Translations under genes and position numbers: made by a program
The notes under the pieces: model-generated
Databases searched by the model: none
What the model was told of the DNA's origin: nothing
Seen by the model: the letters and a program-made list of their open reading frames with translations, nothing else
In this document: positions 50,423 through 61,938 of the stretch, one piece after another
Layout: the number at the start of each line of letters is the position of its first letter
Numbering within the stretch: the first letter of the stretch is position 1
Origin: Coprinus comatus
Taxonomy: Eukaryota; Basidiomycota; Agaricomycetes; Agaricales; Agaricaceae
Length of the DNA: 64,000 bases
NCBI GenBank assembly: GCA_034638255.1
Contig: JAWPGT010000052.1
Coordinates: forward strand, 95,006 to 159,005
Direction: 5' to 3'

Positions 50423-52251
50423 CATCAGGAAATTGCGCATTTGCTTGGGTCTACCTTAGGGTTGCTTAGACTACTTGTTGTACTTGTATGTCCTTGGTGA
50501 AAAATTGCCCAAGGTACTCTGAGGAACATTTTAGTTCCAAGTTGGGCCAAGGATAGAACCAAGTAAATCCTCAAGCTTTACTTGCTCACGAAAAATGTTG
50601 AACTTTAGTTTACATTATTAACACTATTTGTTTTTGTTCTGATCAATGATTATTGATCATCACATATGTTTTGAAACTTTTGATGTTATCAAATTTGGAC
50701 TTTGCAAAAAAAGCGGATGAGTGTGACATCCTACTCTCCTTGTCACACATCACTCACTCCACGTCACATCCCAATGGCAACAATCTCACGAGATCATAAT
50801 ACCTCTGCCACATCATTACATCCCTATTCACTCAATTCCTAACGGAATCTCACGTTTTTAGGCTCTCTAGAATTGTCTCACCGTTTTGCTTCGAATGACG
50901 GCGGTTACGCGTCATGTGGAGTAGTACTTGTACTATGACAGCCACTTTATTGCACAAGGTCAGTATACAATGTTTTTGGTCTGTTGTACTCATTTCATCA
51001 CGCTTTGGCACGCGTCTTGGCTCTTCGGAACCAACTCTTTTTTCCGCTTCAAACAAGCCTAGCCACGCGTGCTATGGCATAGTTCTCATGGTTTGACATG
51101 GCTAATAATGGTATGTCATCACCTAATAGTATCTTGAGGCTGCTTCACTCATTTCCTTACATAGAGACGTGTACCTAGGCTTGTTTAAACGACCCATAAC
51201 TCCTCCATAGCCAACCGAAGTTGCTTGTGCAGTGGAGAAGGATTAAAGGTGTAGTGAGCAATACTCTGGTACTGGGTCCCAGGTGAGTCACTATAAATAA
51301 ATATCTAATATTTCGCTTGATACATGTTTAATTCTTATGATTTTAGGCTCATTACAACCGTCTTGACGACGCCGTTCGAACGGTGCCATTCGCACTCCGC
51401 ACCACCCAAAACTCATGTGCCGACGTGCACATCTCTGGTAAGTTACCACATATGTTCCTCCCCAACGAAATAACTGATATGTCATTCAATATCTGTGCAC
51501 TCCTCCTGTACTTAGATTCGTCAAAACCGTCTAAATGGTGTTGTTACAACGATACCATCCACACCACGCACCCCCCAAAACTCATGTACCGACATGCAGC
51601 TCTTTGGTAAGTTACTATATATATATTACTCTCCAACTAAATAACTAATAACTCGCCCATTTCTTATCCAATCCTTTTGTGTTTAGGCTCGTTATAACCA
51701 CATTAACCACCCCTTTCCAATGCTGGTACTCGCACGCCGTACGGTCGAGTATCATGCTTCGTGTGATGTGATCTTTGTAACACATCATCCAAGGTTCGCT
51801 TTTTCTCTCCATTTTATGTTAATAATTACTTATTTCACTATTACAGTCTCTATGCTGATACAAAGGTATAAGAATGTATTAATACTGTAGACTAAGTTAG
51901 TATATCACATGTATTATTACAACTTCAATGATATTTTTTTTATTGTCCTTATTCCCTTACTTGGTGTGACCTTGAGAGTACTTGAATTATCCCGAAAATG
52001 CGAATAAAATCCTGTAAAATATAATTACAAGGTAGGAAAGTAACTTTTATGTGCTGTCCAAGTACATTCAAAGCTATTCAAGTACACCCAAGTTAGAGGG
52101 ACCTACTTGGAGCTCCTTGGGACAAATTTTCCAAGGAACTCCAAGGATAATTTTACTCTTCTTTGAATTCTATTGGGGTGTACTTGGAGCTCCTTGGATG
52201 CCTTTCTAAGTAACTTCAAGCACCTCCAAGGACATGCGCGAAATCCTGATG
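50423..52251 (+). mobile_element. Element E2: 1829-bp copy of E1 in opposite orientation
   Basis: The reverse complement of E1 along its length, with one fewer internal 91-bp repeat. The empty site is 31570-31590 (GCATGAGTGGTAGAGG). Here GAGTG stands at both sides, with two extra bases on the left and eight or nine (GCCCGCCC) on the right, so the junction is less clean than for E1. Exon-like repeats are at 51347-51437, 51516-51606 and 51687-51777, each preceded by TTAG and, in the first two, followed by GTAAGTTAC. Confidence 0.83.
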
Positions 52252-52278
52252 GCCCGCCCGAGTGGTAGAGGATGACAT

Positions 52279-54168
52279 GAAAGGTTTTCGTGAATGTTCA
52301 GATGATGTTGGGAGCACTCAAAGGTGAATAGATATAGGTTACTATAGCTATATGAATGCCCTTCAGTCCCATACTCACTGACTGTTCATGAGTTATGTTA
52401 TTTTCGGCTAATTTGGTGAAAACAGCGAAAACTTGCTTCTATCCGTGAGAAACCACTGGAAGCATAATACATATTCCGTAATCTAACAAGTTTCATTAAT
52501 AAACACCACAATGTACTATATAGGATAAGACAACGGAGAATGTACTGGATTCTGTTGTGTTGTTGAAACAATGAGAAAGACGTATGATTCTCCCGAAGGA
52601 TCAAAAGAGCAATAATCAATCTATTAATAGCACAGGGAGCAAGGTAAATATAATTTGAGCATATATACAATGTAGTTTTATTATTGAGCCTGGACATGAG
52701 ATGGTCAGTAGTTCTAGCAATATAAACATAATGGGAATTCGGAACGAATGCCCAAACAGATATTCATGTCGCACACCCATATTCAAACATTCTCTGGGCG
52801 GCCATAGCCTACAGAAGAGCCTACAGAAGAGCCTCCCTCGGCAAATTGCCCCGTACTAGACTCCTTGTGTTATGATCCTCACCCAACCCCGATTGGTATC
52901 CTTCAGCTATTTATATTCTCTTTATCTTACTAGTACTTGATGTCACAGCATCTTGTTCATTAACTATCATTGACGTTACCCATGGAAATATTTCAGCACT
53001 GACGTCTTGTCAATGATTATCCACCACATTTCCCAGGGCATGTATATCGTATACTGTTAGCTACCTAGTGGCTTATCCTTATCCTTATCTTTATCGATCT
53101 CGGTCAACTCTTCCAAACACCCATTTCCTACGCAAGCGGAGCATAAAAATTCACTCCAATACAGTATATTATTCACTATCATCGAAGCAGTGAGCAGCAC
53201 CGGCAAACAGGTTGATGTGCGACGTTCGAACATACTTGTTGGTACATACAATATAGTACATGCACAGCTCACCTCAACATATCCACAAACTTCTATTATT
53301 GCTCCCTCAAAGAAGCCATCAGGGCGTTTCTTCAGAAGATGACCAAACCTGCTCTTTGTTCAACCACATCGTCTCAACCACATCTAATTTGGGCCTGAAG
53401 GCCTGATCGACAATCATACATGTCCGGAACCGGGATGGGCGATGGTAATTATCAACCTCCTTCTGAAAATCTTGGCCATCGCTTAGCCTGCCACTTCGGT
53501 ACTTCCAAAGGAGAATTGAGCAATGATAATGATATATGGAGCTGAGAGTGGTGGATCGGATGATAGACAAACAGATTCTTCAATGAGTATTAAAACTAGG
53601 GATACCAGTTGGTACCACCAAAAGCTTCTGGGAGGTCGGGAGTCAGAGGGCTATGTACGCCCAAGAGCTCAAGTGAGGAGGGGTAAGAGTGGGCTTGTGA
53701 GTTGAAGGAATCACGAAAATAGGCAATCTGAATGATGTACTCATTTCATGGACTATCCCAGTAACTACTTTGGGCACAAGCACTATGCATACATGTACAA
53801 GAGTAATGTGTAAAACATGTTGATATCAAAGAAATGCAAATGTAACAAAAAAATAACAGACCAGGAAATCAAGATTCAAAACCACAAATTGGTCTTCGCA
53901 ACACAGTACCACATCTTCACCTTTATTTTATTCATTTGTTCTTTACTCTGTCAAAGGCCACCTATTACTAACAGCTTTCCACGTCACCTTCTCTCTTTCC
54001 AGCCACTCCAAAGCATCCCCAACATTCCATTCTCCAATATACGCCCACCTATCATTTCTTTTCATATATAACAAAATCTCTTCTTTAGTCCACCCAACAC
54101 TCCTCATCTCTTTTTCCTTCTACCCACTTTCATTACCAATTCATGTTCTTCTTTCTCTTTTAATCCTT
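52279..54168. other. Intergenic DNA matching 31597-33588
   Basis: Unit B counterpart of the unassigned conserved stretch. An 83-codon minus-strand frame (53570-53319, DQAFRPKLDVVETMWLNKEQ) is open here and broken elsewhere; no family recognised. Confidence 0.4.
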
Positions 54169-55821
54169 TTAAAGCACTTTCGATGAAGATGAAGATGTCA
54201 ACGAGAAAGAGGACGAGGCCTTCGTAGATCTTGAACTTGAATTCGGATGGACAGTTCCTTGCTCTTGTTGTTGTTTAATTATTTCTCGAGCCTTTTGTTT
54301 AACCACTCGTTTCGCCATAAGAGATAATTTAGGTATACGTCTGAGATACGACAATGTGAATCCTTTATACGTCTTTTGTTCTTCGTCTTCGCAGATTTCG
54401 TGGTAGGTTTAGGAATATAGCGTTTATCTTTCGGTCGAGGAGTCATATCGTTATTGCGTTCAAATCCATCTCCGTATCAACTTGACATTGATGTCGGTTT
54501 TAACCTCAATGTTGATGCTTTCGAAGGCGTTGGAGACGTATTTTGAGCCAATTGATTACTTGGGAGAAAGCTCATGTCACCATCACCATTACTGTCCCAA
54601 TCGTCATCATCGTTGTCGTATTCGGTACCCGAAAACAAGTCATCAGGAGCATTACTGACGAAATGTTTGATGTTTAATCGAAATACAGTAGCCGTTATAT
54701 TATGGGAACATAGTGGTGAAGGGTGTCGTAGCTTAGGGGGTGACTGTAGCTAAGAAAGAAAGAAAGAAGTAGTCAGTATTTTAAATTAAAGGTGTGGGAG
54801 AGGATTTACCTGGAAGATAGGTTTGGGTTTGGCAGGACTTGTCATTTGACTAGAGGCCGCAACCGTTCCATGACCTGATGGAATAAGCGCAGACGGTTCA
54901 TATGTCACTCCAATTGCGCAAGCACCACCTTTTTTGGGTGTTCTTTCATTCTCATTATGTGGTTCTTGATGTACATGAGAAGGAATAGAAAAAGGTCTGG
55001 GTCTTGAATAACATGCCTCATGTAGGCTCTTCACAATCCTCCAATATTCCAGCTCTCCGCCGACATTCGAAGTAACTTTTGAAACCAGTCAAGCATATAA
55101 AGCACGGTCTCCCATTAATCACGTACATGTTTGATCAACCAAAACCGCTCTCATTTCAAACTTCCTAACAACCCTCCCTACAACCCCTCCAATTCGGTTA
55201 ACGGGTCTTAAAAGGGGTAAAGGGTTCGGAGCTTTTTGAGGTTCCCAAGTCTTAATCACAGTGATTGTTTTTTGTGGCTGTTGTTGAGATGGTGTGTGTA
55301 CACATTCAATTACAGATGTTCCATAGTACACTAGTTTAGTAATATTATAAGACTTACTATTAATGACAAGATAAGAAGGGACATACCGGTATAGACAATT
55401 TTCTTCTCAAACACTTGAATACCAACAACAGGTGCACATCTTTCTACCTTTCGACAGGGAATGCTTCCCAGAAAATAGAAATCTAAATCTAAAGAAATAA
55501 ATCCAAACATTCAAACATAAAACAAGAGGGGGATTAAACCAACTATCTTCAGCTTCAGACATGTCCAAAGCATCTCTGACAAAACATTTAGCAATCGAAG
55601 CAGAATTCAACGTTCAGTCCCATAACTCCTTTGGTGAGGGATACCCAGTTTCATGTGTTCGCTCTTGTAAACGTTGGGGCTATTGTAGATATGGGTATGG
55701 TTGCCTTCCAAAGACAAACGTCTACGTTTCTACAATAATATGCTTCCGGCTCATGATAATTGCGCTTTCTTGTATTCACCTTTGAGCTCGACTTGTTTGT
55801 TGTTGTTGTTACAGAGCTCAT
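54169..55821 (-). pseudogene. STN1: STN1-like telomere-capping protein, unit B copy
   Basis: Same layout as the unit A copy, with stop at 54169-54171 and start near 55821. OB-fold segment: IPCRKVERCAPVVGIQVFEK. Here VRDALDMSE is in frame, and the segment after EPQK is retained (LRPVNRIGGVVGRVVRKFEM then RAVLVDQ), which unit A lost. The conserved C-terminal exon ends SSSSSKVL. Lesions differ from unit A: the codon after LWD is TGA where unit A has TGG (ELWEW), the VDDGTSVIEC motif is VYYGTSVIEC, and the donor GT after the MSE exon is lost (GAAGATAG versus CATGGTAG). So neither local copy encodes a normal protein. Confidence 0.72.
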
Positions 55822-55991
55822 CTATTGTATGCCCTCTGGATTGAAGAACCGGGTAGTGCTAGTGAGTACTAGAGAGTAGTGTGAAGTATACCACACTGCA
55901 AAGTGACTGGATTGTGGTCAAGGTTCGAATTTGATACATTCCTTAATGGGACGTGTGTGTAGATCACATGACTGGGCTTAATGATCTACGT

Positions 55992-56939
55992 CGTCAGTAA
56001 AAATTCTCATGTAATGCCTGTGTATATATACTATACAATCCAATACCTACAGCCATACCTACTAGGTCTGGACAGCCTAGTAGGTTTGGGAATGCCTATG
56101 TATGTCTAGTTTTGAATTCAGGCCTGGTAGACCTACTAGGTAACTCATATATTACAATAACTACTATGTTTTATCATATATATATATATATATTATAATA
56201 CATGAGATTTGGCTTGAACAATGATAAAAAGGTACCTTCTTCTGGATGCTTAGTGAGTTTTTCCACGATATTATTTATACACCTATACTATTTGTATTTA
56301 AATTGTACGAATTATTAATTTAATATATTACAACAAGTGAGGTTTGAACCTGCACTCTTGGGAAGTCTACATACAGTACGTAAATGATGCTAATACCACT
56401 GAACTACATAAGTAACGTTTTTATTTCATTTTAATTTAATATCATCTTTTCTGACCTCCATGCTTGTATCTCTATTCTCCCTATTCGACTCCTGACTCCT
56501 GAGTCTATTGATGCATTATGATACCTCATATGCTTCTCCAACATCCCCCCATTTTAAAAAAGAAGATCCTAGTAATAAACTAAACCAATCATATAACATT
56601 CAATGAATACATACACATATCTACACATACCTACACCATACCTACTAGGTATTGATGTAGGTATTGGAAATAAGTACTATGGATGAGAAAATCTACTACA
56701 TGTGGTTCATGCATGGTACACAGCTACTAGCCCTACCGCAGGCATCAAAGCCACCTAGCATGGATCTTACCAGGCATGTTAAAATCTAGTATATTCCGTA
56801 AATACATACGAAAAAATAATAGTTTTCTACAGGTATATGCCATACCTACTACGGATTTAAGCTAGCATACATAAACATGTAAAATAAATAGTATGTATTA
56901 CAGGCCTGTATAGGCCTTTCTTTCGGATTTTTACTGACG
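55992..56939. mobile_element. 948-bp MITE-like element with CGTCAGTAAAAA ends
   Basis: Absent from unit A. Perfect 12-bp inverted ends (55992-56003 and 56928-56939), with GT on each outer side, fitting a 2-bp target duplication. The interior is AT-rich and contains a TA microsatellite at 56177-56192 and several copies of the palindrome CCTACTAGG (about 56070, 56090, 56132, 56644). There is no coding frame. It sits in the shared upstream region of the STN1-like and NLR genes of unit B and could alter their expression. Confidence 0.78.
56330..56412 (-). tRNA. tRNA-like relic inside the MITE-like element (probably tRNA-derived)
   Basis: On the minus strand an A-box-like TAGTTCAGTGGTATTAG and a B-box-like GCAGGTTCAAACCTC lie about 50 bases apart, with CTTCCCAAG between them at an anticodon-loop-like position. 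The T stem pairs poorly and the D-to-anticodon distance is too long, so a functional tRNA is unlikely. It could be a SINE head or a decayed tRNA-Gly gene. Confidence 0.3.
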
Positions 56940-57171
56940 GTGATTCTCTATGTGACATTGCGCTGTGGAAGAACGCTGGAAGAACGCACACTGGTTAAGA
57001 CTCGGACACGGCCTATTCGTATGGTCTCGTACAAGACTGCACTGTCATGATTATGAGTGAGGAAATTCCTGTGTAAAATATTTATAGATTCTGCACAGCA
57101 AAATCATGATCTCTTCACAGATCGGTCTTCCACTTCTCAGCCTCTTACCACTCTGTTGACACGATTATTAG

Positions 57172-60100
57172 ATGCCTCTACCGTACTACGACCAGAGCCT
57201 CACTCGTAGCTATAACATGCCTCAAGGTTCGCACATGTTTAGTGGTGAAACTCAGCTAGGAAATGAAAACAATTCTTTACATCAAGCGAGTAGTGGATCC
57301 TCTTTTCCATACACCAGCTACCCATCAAGTAAGCATATTCTGCCTACACCAATGCTAGTGCATTACCCCTCTCAACTACATGAGCCCAGGCACGAACTCT
57401 AACTTGCTCGAACATGATCAACCGCTGCTACCGTGGACTTTAAATTGGATCACCCATGCCTTCACACTTGAGAGGAGGCCATTCCTATGGCTGAAAGGCC
57501 CAGCCAGCGTCAGGAAACCTGATACTATGCGAACTATTTCAAACTCAATCATTCACTCTGGAAGGTTCCGAGGAGCGTCATTCTTCTTTTCAAGAGAAGA
57601 GTGTAGTGACTCTCGACAACTTTTTATCGCAATCGCTGGCCAACTGGGCACCTATTTCCCTTCGTATCACAAGTATTTCACTTCTGAATTGAACAAAGAT
57701 CCCAGCCTGCCCGAACAGCCAATTCAAACACAATTCAATCGCATTATAGTCCAACCATTTGTCACAGGATGCATAGCTATCGCGTTTCCCATTATCATAC
57801 TCATTGGTGGGCTGGATGAATGTCGAAGCGAACAAGATCAATGCCAGATCATTGCACTTATTTCGTCTTTCGTGCAGCACCACCTTTTCTCACCTTTCCT
57901 CTGGATTATCAGCAGCAGTCCGCAGCCGCATCTGCTTACAACATTTTCGCTGCCAGCCATCCAACCAAGTTACGAGACAGGAGAACTTCCTGCGGTTCCT
58001 GACGATTACCACTTGAGCTTGGGTTCAACGGGGAGTATGAGTACACAATACAGTGAGTCTAGCACATCTTTCATTGGCTCATACAAACTCATAGCCACTT
58101 CTCGGTAGGAAATCCTAGAGAGTTAATATCAAGCACACAGCCGCTAGTGGCTCCCTCCGAGGCACACCCCGAGTCCAGTACGTCTAAGATGCCCGAAACT
58201 ACTTCGACGAGTAAGTCAATTAAATTTCGTATTAAGCTCAGGATTGTAATAATTAGTTCTAGTGCTAGGAAACCAACAAAATGCAAGAGACTGCCTCCCA
58301 CTTGCTACCACTGAACCTGGTCAACTATCCAACACGACCAATTCCAGTCTCCCCCCTTCAAATACATTCTTTGCTCAATCTCACGACTTTGTAATAAATA
58401 ACCCAATAATGGTATCGACTAGTTACCAACAAACACCCGATACCGATAACAGGAGTGAGTAATCTCAAAAACTGCGGTTACTACATTAGTTCTGAAACCC
58501 AACATTCCTAAGCTTTGAAGATGCTGCTGAAATATACTGTGCCCGGTGCTGATGTAGATTCCTCAGAACGTAACCCGCCTCCTCAATGCCATCCCAACAC
58601 ACGAGTTCGTCTTCGGGGACGATTGCGTGAATGGATTCAAAATCGTGGATGTGGACAGAAACCGTTCTTTTGGGTGAAAGGACCTGCAGGCGTTGGCAAA
58701 TCTGCTGTTCTACAATCCATAGCAGAATCCATATTCTCTCCTCCAGCTGTGAAGCCGGGAGCGGCATTTTTTTTCTGGAGGTCTGACTCAACTGGAGCTC
58801 GTAGTGACCCTAAACGACTCTTCACCACCATCGCTTACCAGCTATATTCACGCTACCCGCCATACCGACAATATCTGTTGTCGAAGCTCAATGAGGATCC
58901 CAAGCTTCCTGAACGATCAATGAAAATCCAGTTCTTCCACTTTATCACCCAACCCTTTATTCATTTGAAGTTGCACAACAGTACACCACCGATCGCCATT
59001 ATCATAGACGGACTTGACGAGTGCAAGGGGGAGGAAGCGCAGTGCGAAATCATTGAACTCATTTCCACGTTTGTATCCGATCATCCAACTGCCCCTACCC
59101 TTTGGCTTGTCAGCAGTCGTCCCGAATCACACATAGAAGCCATGTTTACTCGCCCGAAGATATTACCAACTTATGACATGGACGAGATCGAGGTTGACTC
59201 GGATGAGTCATGCGCTGATGTTGAACGGTACCTACGATCTGAATTTGAAGAAATTCGTGACAGGAATTCTCATTCTATTCCCAATCCACATCAATGGCCA
59301 ACAGAGACTCAGTTCCTGACGATCGCCAGTTATGCCAATGGTCTTTTTGCTTTTGCTTCCACAGTGATGAAGTTTATTGATGATGTGAAATATCGGGATC
59401 CAATGACACTCTTGAACCAGGTCATTGATGGTATTGAGAACGCGAGGAGGAACCAACAGGACTCGGAAAGAAAGCGGAACCCCTTTGCACATCTGGATGC
59501 TCTCTACACCTTTATCATGTCCACTGTTCCAGACGACATCTTTCCCCTCACAAAACGAATACTATCTATTATGATTATGAGTCCGGCGATCAACCTCGAG
59601 TCTTTCAGTGACGTGAGTAACCTACTTCAACTTCCGATACATCAAATACGCAGTTCTCTTCACAAGTTGAATTCTGTGCTATCCTATACCAAGCGTAACT
59701 CCGGCCACTTGCATTTACCTATGGTTGAACATAAGTCCTTTATGGACTATCTAGACGATGAATCTCGCTCTGGACCATTTTTCATTGGATGCAAGAGCGG
59801 GAGCGAAGAATTTGTCCCGGGTTTCCATCGGATCCTGCATGAAGTCATGGACGGTAGGTTACTGATCAAATTTCAAGTCACTGTAGCTCTTACTCACGCA
59901 TTCGTTAGATCCAGATGGGCAATTTAAAGTGGATAACATCAAACTAACCACTACATTTGAAGAGCCTGACTTGTGCTTTAAGGCAAAACTTGATATGTTG
60001 TGCCATTGTTTTTGGTACATGCATGACATTGGTGTTGCCAATAAAGATCACCCGATCTTTTTTACTCTAAAAAGTTTTATCCATAACTTTGATTTCTCGG

Positions 60101-60738
60101 TTGTACCTACGTGGAGCATTGAAATTAAACAGAAAATGGAATTCATGGAATCGATCTATGATTTTGTGAGTGTTTAGATAGATTTATAATTCAGCACTGG
60201 AAAAACTGATGTACTTATTTTTCTTTGCCTTACTTGCAAAGGTGGAGAAGTTTCACTACCAAGATCCTGAGTCTTTCCATCTGTTTATGGATGCCGATGA
60301 GATTAAAATGGAAAAAATTGATGTTTTCAGAGAGGCTGTGGTTTATAGACGTGTGGACATTGAGGGGGAGGAGGAGGATGATGACATAATCATGTTATAC
60401 AGCGTGTGTACAAAACCAATCATCCTGGTCATTGTTTGGCTTGGAGGGCTGACATGTCATTGCAGGATATGACCTTGGAACAGCAAACTTGGTATGATTC
60501 AATAAGCTGTGATGAATTTGAATGTCTTTGTGGATACCCTGACTCAGAGGAGATAGTACATCTTTTCTCAATTCTTAAACAAATGTGGGAAGATAAGAGT
60601 CAGACGCACTGTCGAGTTGGGAAATTTGTGGGTTCAGGGAACTCATGTTATATCTTTCTACCACACTATCTGAGTATATCCAATGGAAAAGGATATTATA
60701 ATTATTGGGATGTATTTATTCCATACAACAAGGAATGA
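57172..60738 (+). CDS. Dual-NACHT STAND/NLR-like protein, copy B, first NACHT degenerate (8 exons, about 1046 aa)
   Basis: Exons 57172-57328, 57390-58052, 58109-58210, 58269-58454, 58513-59853, 59909-60165, 60242-60403, 60466-60738: same number, phases and nearly the same lengths as copy A. Exon 2 lacks 24 bases, exon 7 lacks 3 and exon 5 has 6 more, all in frame. In the first NACHT, Walker A is GPASVRKP instead of GPSGVGKS and Walker B reads ILIGGLDEC instead of FIDGLDEC, so this module should no longer bind or hydrolyse nucleotide. The second NACHT is intact (GPAGVGKS, IIIDGLDEC, WLVSSRPESH). The linker motif is FFAQSHDFVINNPIMVS, and the end HKSFMDYLDDESRSGPF is kept. The coding frame stays open over about 3.1 kb, which suggests selection on the protein. 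Confidence 0.82.
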
Positions 60739-60789
60739 TGGATTGACAATATTACTTTTCTACCATTATTTCTTCTTACTTGAGCCTCC

Positions 60790-61590
60790 GAGTTGGGGAT
60801 GTCTATGACTTCGTATCCAAAAGTTTTAAGCTTTCCCTCGGGTCGTAAATATTCCCGTTGACTCGTTGACTCCCAATTGTGATTATCCTCCACCAGTAAA
60901 GTTCTTGTAGAGATATGACATAGTATCAACAATATTATCTTGTCAACCAGTTAGCGAAATCTTCTTACAATTCCATACGTATTCGACATTCAAAACTCAA
61001 TACGAAGACAATGTATCACGTCAAGACTTCATAACATCATGGTTTAACACCATGGGACCCCTTCGAGCATTCAACTGCTCGGTCCCTTTCATCGTTATAT
61101 TTTCTTTCTTCTTTTACTTTATATTCAGTTCCACTACTACACAAGAACATGCTTTAATTACTCTCTTTTAATTTTCCTTTCATCTCTGCTTTCTAATTTA
61201 CGTCACGGTCTCTCGGTATCTCATTGGGTTTCAACTTTTGGGTATATAAGTAGGATAGGACTGTGGTAACTAGACAGCGAATTTCAGTTATTGTTGTCTG
61301 ATCAGTCTCGACGTCTCGCTCACTCTCGAGCTCATCTCTCTCGTCTCGATAACATGTTCGTTGTTGACAAACTCACCATGCTATTGATTCTACCTCGAAA
61401 CTCTCGAAATTCCAAATCCCCAACCTAATCTCGTCAGGTTTTGAAGTCTGACTGATGGACACAGTTGACTCGCGCCTCGTTTCACTACTATTCACCTATC
61501 CTCCCTTCACTCTCCACAAGATCTCCGTTGGTTTTCATCTTAGAACCTGTATTAGACCCAGTGTCATCCTTTGACTACAGTATACCAAAA
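60790..61590. repeat. Dispersed repeat with a TATA-like box, unit B copy
   Basis: Counterpart of 39230-39960, keeping GGGTATATAAGTAGGA near 61247 and the palindromic GAGCATTCAACTGCTC near 61065. Confidence 0.45.
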
Positions 61591-61773
61591 ATAACATATT
61601 CGTCCCTTTGACAAGACATAATACAATTTCATTTCAACCTGTTTTAAATGCAAAGAGAATAGAAATACAAACTTGAAGCTCATGTAACAATGATAAAAAG
61701 CTTTTTAACAAAACGAACAATGCAACAAGCAACAATAAATATAACTAATAATAAAAAACACCACCATCTTTTT

Positions 61774-61830
61774 TACACTACAGTAATGTTCGGCACTCTG
61801 CTTGACCCAGAAGGTAATCAACAATCGTAC
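61774..61830 (-). pseudogene. RAD52-like remnant in unit B
   Basis: Only the last intron bases and the first codons of the CKK.. exon (acceptor TGTAG then TGTAAAAAAGA) remain. About 165 unrelated bases (61600-61773) replace the roughly 1.6 kb encoding the rest in unit A. Confidence 0.8.
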
Positions 61831-61886
61831 CCAAGGTTGTCCAAGTTGTTCTAAGCTTTTCCAAAGACAGCCCCAAAATCCTGATG
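61831..61886. mobile_element. Diverged end of an E1/E2-type element
   Basis: CCAAGGTTGTCCAAG..AAAATCCTGATG resembles the terminal 60 bases of E2 (CCTTGG..GCGCGAAATCCTGATG). It lies at the junction between unit B and the inverted NLR copy. Confidence 0.5.
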
Positions 61887-61938
61887 CACTCCAATCTAGT
61901 ACACAGAACAGCCCTTCATCCGATATTATAGACAGCAT

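Larger units (their letters stand above)
45468..52278 (-). pseudogene. EamA/DMT transporter, unit B copy, broken by three insertions and a deletion
   Basis: The remains run from ATG at about 52278 to the tail exon (ESKHRKYGV, stop 45468-45470). Exon 1 is cut after a few codons by the element at 50423-52251. The exons between 50415 and 48720 match 31575-29860 closely. The exon encoding the third-to-fourth helix region lacks 31 bases near 49710 (after TTTCTCCTAAAAA), a frameshift. The element at 46741-48716 lies before the penultimate exon, and a 1-kb foreign segment (45620-46605) separates the last exon. The transporter cannot be made; unit A keeps the intact version. Confidence 0.9.
42125..61830. 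repeat. Tandem segmental duplication, unit B
   Basis: About 19.7 kb homologous to 26161-41660. The size difference is explained by four insertions (45620-46605, 46741-48716, 50423-52251, 55992-56939; about 5.7 kb together) and by loss of roughly 1.6 kb of the RAD52-like gene. It ends in the RAD52-like intron (AACAATCGTAC at 61830). A 464-bp stretch (41661-42124) between the units contains the upstream RAD52-like exon. Confidence 0.92.
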
